Shown here piece after piece: positions 44,111 to 53,864 of a stretch of 64,000 bases of DNA (position 1 is its first letter; each line of letters opens with the position of its first letter). The position numbers were made by a program, and so were the translations under genes. The notes beneath the pieces are model-generated. The model did not search any database, was not told the DNA's origin, and worked only from the letters and a program-made list of their open reading frames with translations. The stretch comes from Eupeodes corollae (Eukaryota; Arthropoda; Insecta; Diptera; Syrphidae). The stretch covers positions 89,768,315-89,832,314 of the forward strand of contig NC_079147.1 of assembly GCF_945859685.1 (NCBI RefSeq), in the 5' to 3' direction.

Positions 44111-45477
44111 AAACAAAAATATTCTTTTAAACTAAAGGGTTTTGCAATAAAGGCGGGAAGTGAGGAATAAACAAAATTATTTTTTATTTGAAAGGCGTAC
44201 GTTGAAGAGTCGACTGCGAAGGGCCACCACGTCTAAAAAAGTTTTCCAAAATTTTGTAGAAATATCTTGAAAATGGTGCTCGTATCAGTGCAATAACTGC
44301 AATAAAAATTCATAAAAAAATTCAATATCGAAAGAGAAGTTACTAAGAGACTGATTTTCGATGTAAGTTTTCCTGGCTAAAGTCCCTAAATATTTTTTTA
44401 TGAAAACGCTTGTTCAATATAATGTATAATATTATAACAATGAAATTACAGAAATTAATAAGGCATCACACTCTAACTAGACACTTTAATTTCTGAATCC
44501 AAAATTCTAAACGAGTCAAAGAAATTACTGTATTCAGTAAGGTGATTATTCCAAAGAAAAAAAAATGGAAAAGTGGGGTTATCAATATTTGTTATCCCTG
44601 ATCTACATTCTTCAACACTTGTAAAAATAGTGTCAAAAAAATACAAGAACTATTTTAGAACTTGGGTGCTGTAATTCAGTAAAAAGACTTTTAACGAGAA
44701 AAAATGGTTTACATTTTATGGGTACGAGAACTGAGAACACCTCCACTCAATTACTGTGCATCCCTTTTTTTTATTTTCGAAATTGCAATTTTCTGGCTTA
44801 AAAGTTTGAACAGTATAATTAGAAATAAATTTAAACCAATTTCAACTTTACTGTTTTTGTTTTTCTAAGTTCTAATTTCAAATCTATCAAATATCAAGAC
44901 AAACTTCATTTTGTGATAATAAATTATAATGGAGCTATCCAAGTGATCGCGTTGGTTTTTGCTGGTAAAATGAAAGATTCCAAGTCAACCAAAAGCTCTC
45001 AATGCCACAAAAGAATTGTCGGCAATAACAAAACTCTGAATAACAAATTAACATAGCGATGCAAATGGATTAACAAAATTACCTAAAACAAACAACAGGG
45101 GATTAAAAGATTATAATAGATAAGGTATTATAAGATATGTTTGGCGATTGTAACTAACATTATTAATCACAAGTTAAGAATTAATAAATAAAATATTCAA
45201 TTTCCTTTTGAATAATATTTACAACAAATTTATATTGGAATTTAAGGATAATTATACGATTAAATCTTTGTACTGCAGTATTGTGCGTCCTGTTTTTAAA
45301 TATAAATGTGTTGTCATTTTCATAAAAAGAGAATTGCAAATTTTCAAAAAAAATTCTTAGATTTGCCCTTCAAAATATTTTTGAAAACAATGTAGAAGGT
45401 TTAAATCACTGTTGTAGTTCGAAATGCCTATTACTTGGAATACAGCAAAAAATTTATTCAAATTTACAAACAAACAC
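44111..45477. other. AT-rich intronic stretch, no gene seen
   Basis: No open frame or known element recognised over 1.3 kb. Confidence 0.4.
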
Positions 45478-47117
45478 AAAAAAAGAAGCTGGGATGCGAC
45501 CCACACTGATAACTTCCCATCCCGTCTGTCAATTTGTCTTGCTCAAAAGTTTGTCTAGTACTCGTATCAATTTTTACCAAATTTGCGTACTATTTTTTGT
45601 AGATTTTATTTTGTATGTAAAAACGGACTGTTGGATTTTTATATAAAAAATAATAAATATTGAAAACAATATTTTCTGTGAAATAAAATAAGTTTGAAAG
45701 TAAATTTTTACCAAGTTGTATTATTTTTTTTTTTTTTTAGAATTTTAGTTTTTGTAAAACAACTGTCAATTCGATTTTTTTCAAAATTTTATCGAATGTT
45801 GAAAACAATATTTCCTGTAAGATAAAATTAGTTTGAAACCAATATTTCAAATTTTTGAAAAGATATTTGACTCGAAAATCAATTTTTACCAACTTTTGTT
45901 AATTTTTTTAAGATTTTTAATTTTTTGTACAAAAACTGTCAATTCGATTTTTTTTAAATTTGACTGAATGTTACCAACAATATTTTTTGATAGATAAAAT
46001 TAGTTTAAAGCCAATATCCCCAATTTTTGAAAAGACATTTGAGTCATAAATCAATTTATACCAACTTTTATACATTTTATTAGGTTTTTATATTTTTTGT
46101 AAAAAAAACTGTCAATCTGATTTTTCTCAAAATTAGTCCTAATGTTAAAAACAATATATTTTGTAAGTAAAAATTATTAACAAGCGATTATCTCAAATTT
46201 TTGAAAACATATTTGAGTCGAAAATCAATTTTTACCAACTTTTGTTAATTTTTTTCGGTTTTTAATTTTTTGTAAAAAAACAGCCAATTTGATTTTTTCA
46301 AAATTTTACTGAATGTTGACAGCAATATGTTGTGAAAGATAAAATAAAATTTAATCCAATATCTCAAAGTTTTGAAAAGATATTTAAGATATTTGAGTCG
46401 AAAATCAATTTTTACCAACTTTTGTTAATTTTTTTTAGGTTTTTAATTTTTTGTACAAAAATTTCTCAATTCGATTTCTCTTAAATTTTTAGAATATTGA
46501 AAACAATATTTGTTATAAGTTAAAATTAATTGGAAGCCATAATCTTAAATTTTTGCAAAGATATTTAAGTCGAAATTCTATTTTCACCAACTTTGTATAA
46601 TGTTTTTTTTAGGTTTTTATTTTTTATAAAAAAAATTGGAGATAAAATCTTTTCGTATTCGTAAAATTTTCGAGGTGAAAAATTTTTTTCCAGTTTTTTT
46701 GATTTATAAAAAAACCATTAGTTGGATTTTTTTTCAAAAAATATACTTGTTCGGTATTACGTTAAAATATATTATATACAATTAAATTCAAGTCTCTAGC
46801 GGTTTTGGTTCATGAGATATTAAGGGTTAACCAAATTTTCCACCTTTTTTTTACAATTGGTATGGTAAAAAAACCACCAACGAAATTTTCATGAAACCCT
46901 TTCTCCATCTTTCTGTTTTATTATCTGTATAAATTTCTTAAGTCTGGTTCTTGAGCTTTGGACGAAAAAAAAACTTCGCGAACGTACTAACGTACACGCA
47001 CGCACAGACATTTATCTAAAAATCTTTTATTTCGACTCTAGGGACCTAGAAACGTTGACAAATGTCAAAACTATCAATTTGACAAATCGGACACATTACA
47101 ATAACTTCCTATGGGAA
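45478..47117 (-). repeat. Element T, copy T2, with about 175-base tandem monomers
   Basis: Reverse orientation relative to T1. Upper-strand start AGAAGCTGGGATGCGACCCA, CTGATAACTTCCCATCCCGT. From about 45560 to 46680 a monomer recurs: TTTTTACCAA-type sequence at 45571, 45705, 45883, 46055, 46229, 46409 and 46581, spacing mostly 172-180. Each monomer includes TGTCAATTCGATTTTT, GAAAACAATATTT and GATATTTGAGTCGAAAATCA. The other end has TATTTCGACTCTAGGGACCT and AATAACTTCCTATGGGAAGT. T3 follows immediately. No coding capacity. Confidence 0.8.
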
Positions 47118-47593
47118 GTTTAAAAGAGGCTGGGATGCAACCCAAACTGATAACTTCCCATGTCGTCTGCCGATTTGTCTTTGCTTAAAAGTTTGTAGGT
47201 TTTCGTGTTGAGTTAAAAAGGTTGTTAGTTGAATTATTCTTAAAAAATTTAAAATTACCAACAATATTTTTCATATCAACAAATAGTTTAGTTTGATGAT
47301 CTAAATGTGTTAAATAGATTTTTAGTCGAAAACAAATTTTCAACAACTCTGCGTACTATTTCTTGTAGATTTTATTTTTTATGAAAAGTTTGAAGACAAT
47401 AATTTTAATTTTTGAATAGCTATTTGAGTCGAAAGTAAATTTTTACCAAGTTTTAGTAGTGTTGTTTTGTTAGGTTTTTATTTTTTGTAAAAGAACTGTC
47501 AACTCAATTTTTCTCAAAATTTTTCAGAATGTTGAGAACAATATTTTTTATAAGTTAAAAGCAGCTGGAAGCCATAATTTAATCAAGTTTTAG

Positions 47594-48283
47594 GGGTGAG
47601 TACGATAACTCAGCGACAAAGTTTAATGACGGATTTGTACAGTTAAAAACAAGCATTTTTTACTTGTGGAGATGGGGGTCTATTTTCCCCCGATTAGGCG
47701 GTAAGGGCAGTTTAAAAAAAATATGAACGTAAAATGGAAAGAAATTATTAAAAAGAAAAATAATTAAATAAAAATATTTGTTTGTGGTTATTTTCACAAA
47801 AACTGAAAATCATCTAGTTTTCAGTTTTTGATCAAAAACAAATAAAAGCAATTCATTCTTAAATAGAAACAATAGTAGATAACCTTCAAGTATTGAAAAA
47901 TTACACTTTAAACCTTTTTTTACTCAAATTTTGAATTTAAAATTAAATTTTTAACAACTTTGCATAGTTTTTACTTGATTTAAAAACTGACTAATAGAAG
48001 AGAATGTTGGCCTTAAAAAAATGTGTAATATTTAATTGCAAGTATTACCGTTAGTACTTTTTTATTTTCATTTTATTTACTTACGGTGGCACTACAGTCC
48101 CGTGTTAACTAGGGCCTCACCCAACAAGTAATAATTTTTTCATTTTAATTTTAGGTAATGATTTTTTTTTAAATAGCCCCTGCTGCCTAAAAGGGAGGAG
48201 ATAGACCCCCTTGAATGCTTGTTTTTAACTGTTCTTAAAACATCCGTTGCAATATCTTGTCGCCTGAGTTATCGTACTCTTGC
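47594..48283. mobile_element. MITE with about 120-base inverted repeats and 10-base target duplication
   Basis: Left terminus GGGTGAGTACGATAACTC, right terminus (reversed) GCAAGAGTACGATAACTC. The match continues through ACAGTTAAAAACAAGCATT and GGGGGTCTAT to about 120 bases. CAAGTTTTAG flanks both sides (47584-47593 and 48284-48293), part of the host T monomer. Length 690, no coding capacity. Long inverted repeats with a 9-10 base duplication point to a Mutator-like (MULE) or Foldback-type element. It carries the 61-base retro-insertion at 48076-48136. Confidence 0.78.
48076..48136 (-). mobile_element. 61-base retro-insertion of a LINE/SINE 3' tail
   Basis: Reversed, it reads GTTGGGTGAGGCCCTAG ... 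GGGACTGTAGTGCCACC and then GTAAGTAA, which is the 3' end of the RTE-like LINE (53790-53857) or of a SINE that uses the same end. TTTTCATTTTA flanks both sides (48065-48075 and 48137-48147) and only one copy is expected from the related MITE at 49450. This is a very short 5'-truncated insertion with an 11-base target duplication. Confidence 0.75.
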
Positions 48284-49149
48284 CAAGTTTTAGTATTGTT
48301 TTTTGTAAGGTTTTTAGTTTTTGTAAAAAATGTTAATTAGATTTTTCTCGTAATTTTTCAGAATATAGAAAACAATATTTCTTATAAGAGCAGCTGGAAG
48401 CCATAATCTTAAATTTTTGAAAAGATATTTGTGTCAAAAATTAATTTTTACCAATTAATTTTTGTAAGAAAACTGTCAATTCGATTTCTCTCAATTATTT
48501 TTAAATGTTGAAAACAATATCTTTTGTAAGTTAAAATTAATTGGAAGCCATAATATCAAGTTTTTTTAAAAGATATTTGAATCGATATTCAATTTTTACC
48601 AACTTTGTGTAATGCTTTTTTAGGTTTTTATTTTTTATGAAAAAAAGCTATCAATTCGATTTTTCTCAAAATTTTACCAGATGTTAGAAACATTATTTTT
48701 AGTTGCACAAAATTGTTTTGAGGATCATTTTTGTATTCGTAAAACTTTCGAGGTGACAAATTTTTTTCCAGTTTTTTTGAATTATAAAAAATCCGTTAAT
48801 TGGATTTTTTTTTTCAAAAATATATTTGTTTGTTATCACTTAACAATACATTTGTGTTTTTAGTTCGTAAGATATTTAGGGTTTAGCAATATGTTCACCT
48901 TTTTTTTAAACTGCTATAGTAAATTAACCTCAAACGCAACTTTCTTGAGAGCCCTTTCTGCATCTTTCTGCTTAATTATCTGTATAACAAAGTTTATTTG
49001 AAGTCGATATCTTTTCTAGTTCTTGAGCTATGGAAGACGAAAAAACGAAGCAAATGATTTCTAAAATTCCTTTATTTCGACTCTAGTGACTTTGCAATCT
49101 CAAAATTTTCAATTGGACAACTCGGACCCTTTACAATAACTTCCTATGT

Positions 49150-49609
49150 TAAGTTAAAAATTAAATTAAAATAGTAGTTGTGGATATTTTCAATTTCTCA
49201 AAAACTAAAAGACATAAAGTCATCTAGTTGTCAATGTTTGATTGATCATTAATAAGAGTAACAAATTATTGGAAAAAAATTATTTATAAACTTACAGTTT
49301 TAAAATATTGAAATTTAAAATTTTTAAAACTTTTTTTACTCGAATTTTAGTTAAAAATGGAATTTTGCAAAAACTACGCATAGTTTTGGCCTAATTTAAA
49401 AACTGGCTAAAAGAACAGAATGTTGGCTTTAAAAGAAAAAAACGTTTAATACCTACTTACTTTAAAGTATAACCGTTATTTTTTTTAAATTTTTTTTCCA
49501 TTTCAAGTAATATTTTTTTTTAAATTGACCCTCCTGCCTAAACGGGGAGAGGTAGGCTGTTAAAAAAATCGGTTGTAATAACTTTTCGCCTCTGTTATTG
49601 TACTCTTGC
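49150..49609. mobile_element. Second copy of the long-inverted-repeat MITE, left end missing
   Basis: Aligns with 47755-48283: AAAAACTGGCTAAAAGAACAG with AAAAACTGACTAATAGAAG, then CCTGCCTAAACGGG and the terminus TTATTGTACTCTTGC at 49609. The left inverted repeat is absent; the copy starts where T3 ends. It lacks the 61-base insertion, so it shows the earlier state. Confidence 0.65.
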
Positions 49610-50151
49610 CAAATGGTTTCAATATCGAAAATAGTTTTAAAATTTTCTACGAAGTTAATTTGAAATTACTCAATCATCATTCTGAGAAAAGGATAATTGA
49701 ATAATGTGTGGAAAATTATTAAACATTTGATTTTGTTTTCCTAATTTCTTTACTTAAAAGGTCTTATTTTATGATTTGGTGTAAAATTACAATAGAAGAA
49801 TAATGGATATCCACCGGGCGTATACACACTTTTTTAAAACTGAATTGTATTCGCCAGTGTTATGAAAGTTTATAGACGCACGTTAAAAGCTGAGAAACGT
49901 CTGCAGGTCCTTTAAGGCATCTTCATTTATAAAAATTTTAATGATGAAAATATTAAACAAATAATTGAGCTACCTGCATTTTCAGTGTAGAAGTATTTAA
50001 TATAATTCATCCATTGAACCCATAACCCAGAATTTTCCAACTTAAATATTCGTCGTCGTCGTAAAGTTAATTACATTCAAAACGTTTTGAATTTGAAATT
50101 AGCAACACCAACAAAAACAAAAATATAACGATAAAAAGTAAACTCTCTCAC
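49610..50151. other. Intron sequence before the STK32 donor, no element seen
   Basis: AT-rich, nothing recognised up to the splice donor at 50151. Confidence 0.4.
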
Positions 50152-50333
50152 CTTAGTAAGTAGGTCAACTAAACTGCTATTCCAATGCCTTGGATAATGC
50201 AGAGGACTATGCAGGATATGTTTTACTTCAGTTAGTGGTGTATTTGAGTGAACGATAAAAGGCCGGGAGCCAGATCTCATTTCGTATCCCACAACACCCA
50301 ATGACCACCAATCGACCGGAAAACTGTAACCAG
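50152..50333 (-). CDS. STK32-family kinase, kinase-domain exon (subdomains IX-X)
   Basis: 182-base exon. Acceptor CTTCTAG ends at 50334; donor AAG|GTGAGA at 50152/50151. It completes a codon split with the upstream exon (G|CT, Ala), then reads GYSFPVDWWSLGVVGYEMRS, GSRPFIVHSNTPLTEVKHIL and HSPLHYPRHWNSSLVDLLTK. DWWSLGVVGYEM is kinase subdomain IX (the invariant Asp that stabilises the catalytic loop), and the rest forms the middle of the C-lobe. In vertebrate STK32 the same place reads YPVDWWSLGVTAYELLRG...IHSVTP. The frame is intact. Confidence 0.93.
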
Positions 50334-50469
50334 CTAGAAGGATAAGTATACATATATATTTACGAGTAGAGTACAAAAGGTAATATGGTTTAACGGCTTA
50401 ATAATTAAATACAAACGGTGGGGACTTCACACTGCCGATCGATGCCCCCAAGTTCCGATGCTAACTTAC
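50334..50469 (-). other. STK32 short intron
   Basis: 136 bases with donor G|GTAAGT and acceptor TTCTAG; splits a codon after its first base. Normal short insect intron, in contrast with the following 16.6 kb one. Confidence 0.85.
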
Positions 50470-50595
50470 CGATTTCATCCAAAGCGCACATAAAGATCTC
50501 TGGCGCCATATAGGGTTTGGTCCCTGACATACTACAAGCCATTCCGTCCTTTTGCAGTTTCGTCGCTATGTTAAAATCAGTCAAATGTGCGTGAC
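50470..50595 (-). CDS. STK32-family kinase, activation-loop exon
   Basis: 126-base exon. Acceptor TTTAACAG ends at 50596; donor G|GTAAGT at 50470/50469. With a Gly codon completed from the upstream exon it reads GHAHLTDFNIATKLQKDGMA, then CSMSGTKPYMAPEIFMCALD and EI. TDFN is the metal-binding DFG motif with Asn in place of Gly, which is characteristic of the STK32/YANK family. SGTKPYMAPE is the end of the activation segment with the APE motif. The exon that should carry the catalytic loop (HRD) would be upstream at higher coordinates; I did not find it in the window. Poorly characterised kinase family; membrane attachment by N-terminal acylation is known for some members but cannot be judged here. 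Confidence 0.93.
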
Positions 50596-51889
50596 CTGTT
50601 AAATATATTATCCAGATGGTTAGCTTTATATTTATGTTTATGACATATGTTTTGGCTTGAAAGTAAATATAAATGGGAGGTTGTTTAAATGTTAAAACGT
50701 GCAAATTCTGAAATAAAATGGTTGTGGCAAAACTTTTCAACTTTAATCAGGCAAAGTATGTTCGTTGTTTCGTTGCTTCGTTGAATTGTTGCTTGCCATT
50801 TATTCACGAATTTTGTTTAAAAATGGATCCTAAACACGTGATAAGTTAGCGTCAAACAGAAAAAAATAACATGACATGACGACGATGAACGAAAGAGTTT
50901 ATGGGAATTTCGTTCATTCTGGCACGTTTTGCAACAGTTTAAATTATGGCTCTTAAGATTTCTTGTATATTTCTATCTTTTTAGCTAGAGTCATGCAAAT
51001 TTAGGGCAAAATAATATTAAACAGTTAATTTGATATGTGAAAACGCATTTAACAAAACGAGGTTAGCTACAAAAAGTTATTTATTTTTGTTGTGTTGTAT
51101 CAACAACACGCACGATTCAAAAGCACTTCCTAATAGGACGCCAACACTACCAAAATAAATTCAGCTGAATCAAACTCGGCCCTTAACCAGAAAGATGTGA
51201 CAAAAACAGGAAAATAAAAGGTTAAATAAAAACTTTACGACTTTATCGCAACGCACGTGCTTGTTTGTTCCAACTATCGGAAGGTATTAAGTGTCAACTA
51301 CATGAGTCAAAGTATATAAATGATAAATAAGAACTGCCAAACTTTGGCAGTTTATAGCGGTCATATTGTTGAAACTTCAGATGTCAAATTGGCTGTCATT
51401 TATCTTTTCTGTTTTGCCAAAATATAAAATGACATACACATATAATGTTCAATAACACTTGAATATAATAAAACTGTTATTATCAAAATGGGTGTTCTGG
51501 GTATTAAATGCACCAGTTATCAGAACAAATAGCTGTGTGATGGATGTATTTTGGTTTATCAATTCAATAATAGAACAACCAATATTTGCTCATCAACGAA
51601 ATAAAATAATTATACGCCGTAATACCATACCAATACCGATGGATGCAATAGTCGTAAGTAAAGAGTTCAGTACTAAGGATAGCAGTTTTGAGGTTGGTTT
51701 TGGTAAGGGCAAAGATGTCATGAGGAAGGTTTTGCGAGCTATTAAAGACGGCAGATGTTTTAGACCTAGACATTTAGGTTTAGTCGTGTTCACGTTAGGA
51801 GCGATAGTATTTCTTCGTATCTGCATATCAGGATTTCAAATCCGCATTTTTGGAAATGAGATAATCGTTTTGAAAAGATAAAGGACGCA
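50596..51889. other. STK32 upstream intron or flank, no certain gene
   Basis: AT-rich. A 140-codon plus-strand frame (51459-51881) ends just before the LINE. It contains VVSKEFSTKDSSFEVGFGKG and a hydrophobic LGLVVFTLGAIVFLRI segment but matches no family I know; its opposite strand also has open frames. I do not call it a gene. Confidence 0.4.
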
Positions 51890-53860
51890 AGAGAGGTTAG
51901 GTCTTCTCTCACTTTTTGAGGAGAACTTTCAAGGCCATCACGCAAACTAAAAGACTGCGATATATACTACGGCGACTGCTACCGAGAACAATGACAGTGT
52001 CTATTTGGGTGTGGATTTGTTGTTGGAACTAGACTCAGCAAAAATCCTTGAGTTTTAACAGTGTGAGCGAGCGCATCACGAAAATCCGCATCAAGGCTAA
52101 TCGCCAACATAAGCCTGCATGCCCCAACAGGCATAAGACAAAATTGTCTTAGGAGATTTTAATGGAAAGGAAGAGGAGACATATTTGGTGGCACAACCGG
52201 GAGATACAACCTGCACGACACCACCTCCGACAACGGATTCAGGCTGGTCGATTTCGCTGCGGGGCGAGACGTTCTGGTAGCTAGTACGCAGTTCATGCAG
52301 CTTAATATCCACAAGTGGACATGAAAATCTCCTGATCAATCAACCGTCAACCAGATTGACCATATTGAGATTGACGCACGACACTTCTCCAGTACACAGG
52401 ACATCCGAAAATTCCGAGAGGCCAACATTGACTCGGACCACTACCTTGTTGTAGCCAAGGTACGGCTACGGATATCCCGATCCAAGCCAAAACAAGGAAG
52501 CACTGTGAGAAGATTCGATGTTAGACGGCTACAATCGCAAGAGACTGCCATGTCCTTTTATGATCGAGTCTCTAATAACCTCTTAAGGAGTCCTATGCTG
52601 CCTGCATTAATCATTGAAAACCAGTGGCAATATTGCCTTGCAGCCATCAGAGATGCCGCCTCTGAAGTGCTAGGTTTCACACAGCCACCACAACGAAACC
52701 AGCGAAATAAGAGGCATACAAAACGGCGCTGCACAATGGGACTAGAACTGCTCGCGTAATGAGGTTCGTAAATTTTACCAAAAGGTAAAAAAAACCTTCC
52801 AAGGGTACCAGCCACGAACCGAAGCCTGTAAAGACGATCAGGAGAACATCGTAGTAGAACCGCAGTCGATGTTGAGAATATGGAAGGATAACTTCTCCAA
52901 ATTATATAACGGCGATGACGAACCGAATTCCGCTGTAAGGGAGATAGAACCGCTCAACCTTGGCGACGCAGATCAACAATTCCGCCTACCCGACCTTGAC
53001 GAAGTGAAGATAGCTATATCTAAATTTAAGTCAAACAAAGCTGCTGGAGCTGACGGCATCGCTGACGAATCTCAGCATAGTGTGCCCGATACATAAGAAA
53101 GGAGACCCTCTAAACTGCGCCAACTACAGAGGCATCAGTCTCCTTAACATTGCGTATAAGATCTTCTCTGCCGTATTATGTGAACGTCTGAAGCCATTCG
53201 TCAACAACCTGATTGGTCCTTATCAGTGTGGCTTCAGACGAGTAAAGTCCACTATCGACCACACTACGGGAGATCTTGGAAAAAACCCAGGAGCTTCAAA
53301 TCGATACCCACCATCTCTTTATCGATTTTTAAAGCAGCGTATGACAGCATCAGGGAAGAGCTCTTCAGAGCAATGTCTAGTTTTTGCAATTGAGAAGTAA
53401 AGTCCTCTCTTGAGCATCTAAAATCACCATCATCCCGGTTCTCATTTATGGCGCTGAGCCCTGGACGTTGTCAAAGAAATATGAGAACGTCTTAGGATGC
53501 TTCGAGAGAAAAATTCTTCGGGTTATTTTCGGTGCCGTACGCATAGACGGAGAATGGAGTAGAAGATATAACAACGAACTGTACAGCTCGAATAACAAAA
53601 GAATTAAAGTCCAAGTCCATGTAGAGCGGATGGACATCAACGCTCCGGCCCGGAAGGTCTTCGAATCCAATCCCGAGAGACGGCGTAGTAGAGGAAGACC
53701 GGGACTCAGGTGGCGCACCCAGCTGGGAGAGGACCTTAACCAGCTTGTCGTGCGAAACTGGAGACAGCTAGCTAGGGACCGAGCTGGCTGGAGACGCATG
53801 TTGGTTGAGGCCCAGGTCCGCCCCGGACTGTAGAGCCACCTTAAGTAAGTAAGTAAGTTT
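51890..53860 (+). mobile_element. RTE-like LINE copy B with deleted RT core and TAAG tail
   Basis: Endonuclease-RT LINE. Endonuclease pieces: CGFVVGTRLSKNPLSF (about 52006-52055), ERITKIRIKAN (about 52068-52100), LGDFNGKEE (about 52151-52177), then after frameshifts DNGFRLVDFAAGRDVLV, NQIDHIEIDARHFSS (about 52350-52395) and NIDSDHYLVVAKVRLRIS (about 52427-52480). RT entry: LDEVKIAISKFKSNKAAGAD (52994-53055), CPIHKKGDPLNCANYRGISL (53083-53142) and LKPFVNNLIGPYQCGFRR. The C-terminus (GRPGLRWRTQ, WRRMLVEAQVRPGL) ends at 53833, followed by GCCACCTTAAGTAAGTAAG. Relative to copy A, about 535 bases (A 747-1281) are missing at 53380-53385, removing motifs A to C. Inactive. Confidence 0.87.
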
Positions 53861-53864
53861 CAAG

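Larger units (their letters stand above)
47118..49149 (-). repeat. Element T, copy T3, interrupted by a MITE
   Basis: Begins AAAGAGGCTGGGATGCAACC directly after T2, and ends with TTATTTCGACTCTAGTGACT and CAATAACTTCCTATGTTAAG near 49150. Between 47594 and 48283 it is interrupted by the MITE described below. It has the same order of blocks as T2 but fewer clean monomers. T2 and T3 are head to tail with almost no spacer. Confidence 0.78.
33523..50151 (-). other. 16.6 kb intron of the STK32 gene, transposon-filled
   Basis: Donor AAG|GTGAGA (GT at 50151-50150) and acceptor TTTTGCAG (ending at 33523), both in phase 0. The intron holds at least four LINE remnants (K3, J4, J5, K4), two SINE pieces, T elements T1-T3, two MITE copies and further LINE scraps. 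Almost all LINE remnants lie on the same strand as the gene. I saw no additional kinase exon inside, and the protein reads through without a gap from LLTK to LLCVHPGGR. Confidence 0.85.

Noticed and set aside
45560..46680. Regularly spaced repeats resembling a CRISPR array
   Set aside because: The units are about 175 bases, diverged, without short constant repeats and unique spacers, and the genome is an insect's. It is a satellite-like tandem core.
51459..51881. 140-codon plus-strand frame as a possible gene
   Set aside because: No family motif, open frames on the opposite strand too, and it abuts a LINE. Kept only as a remark.
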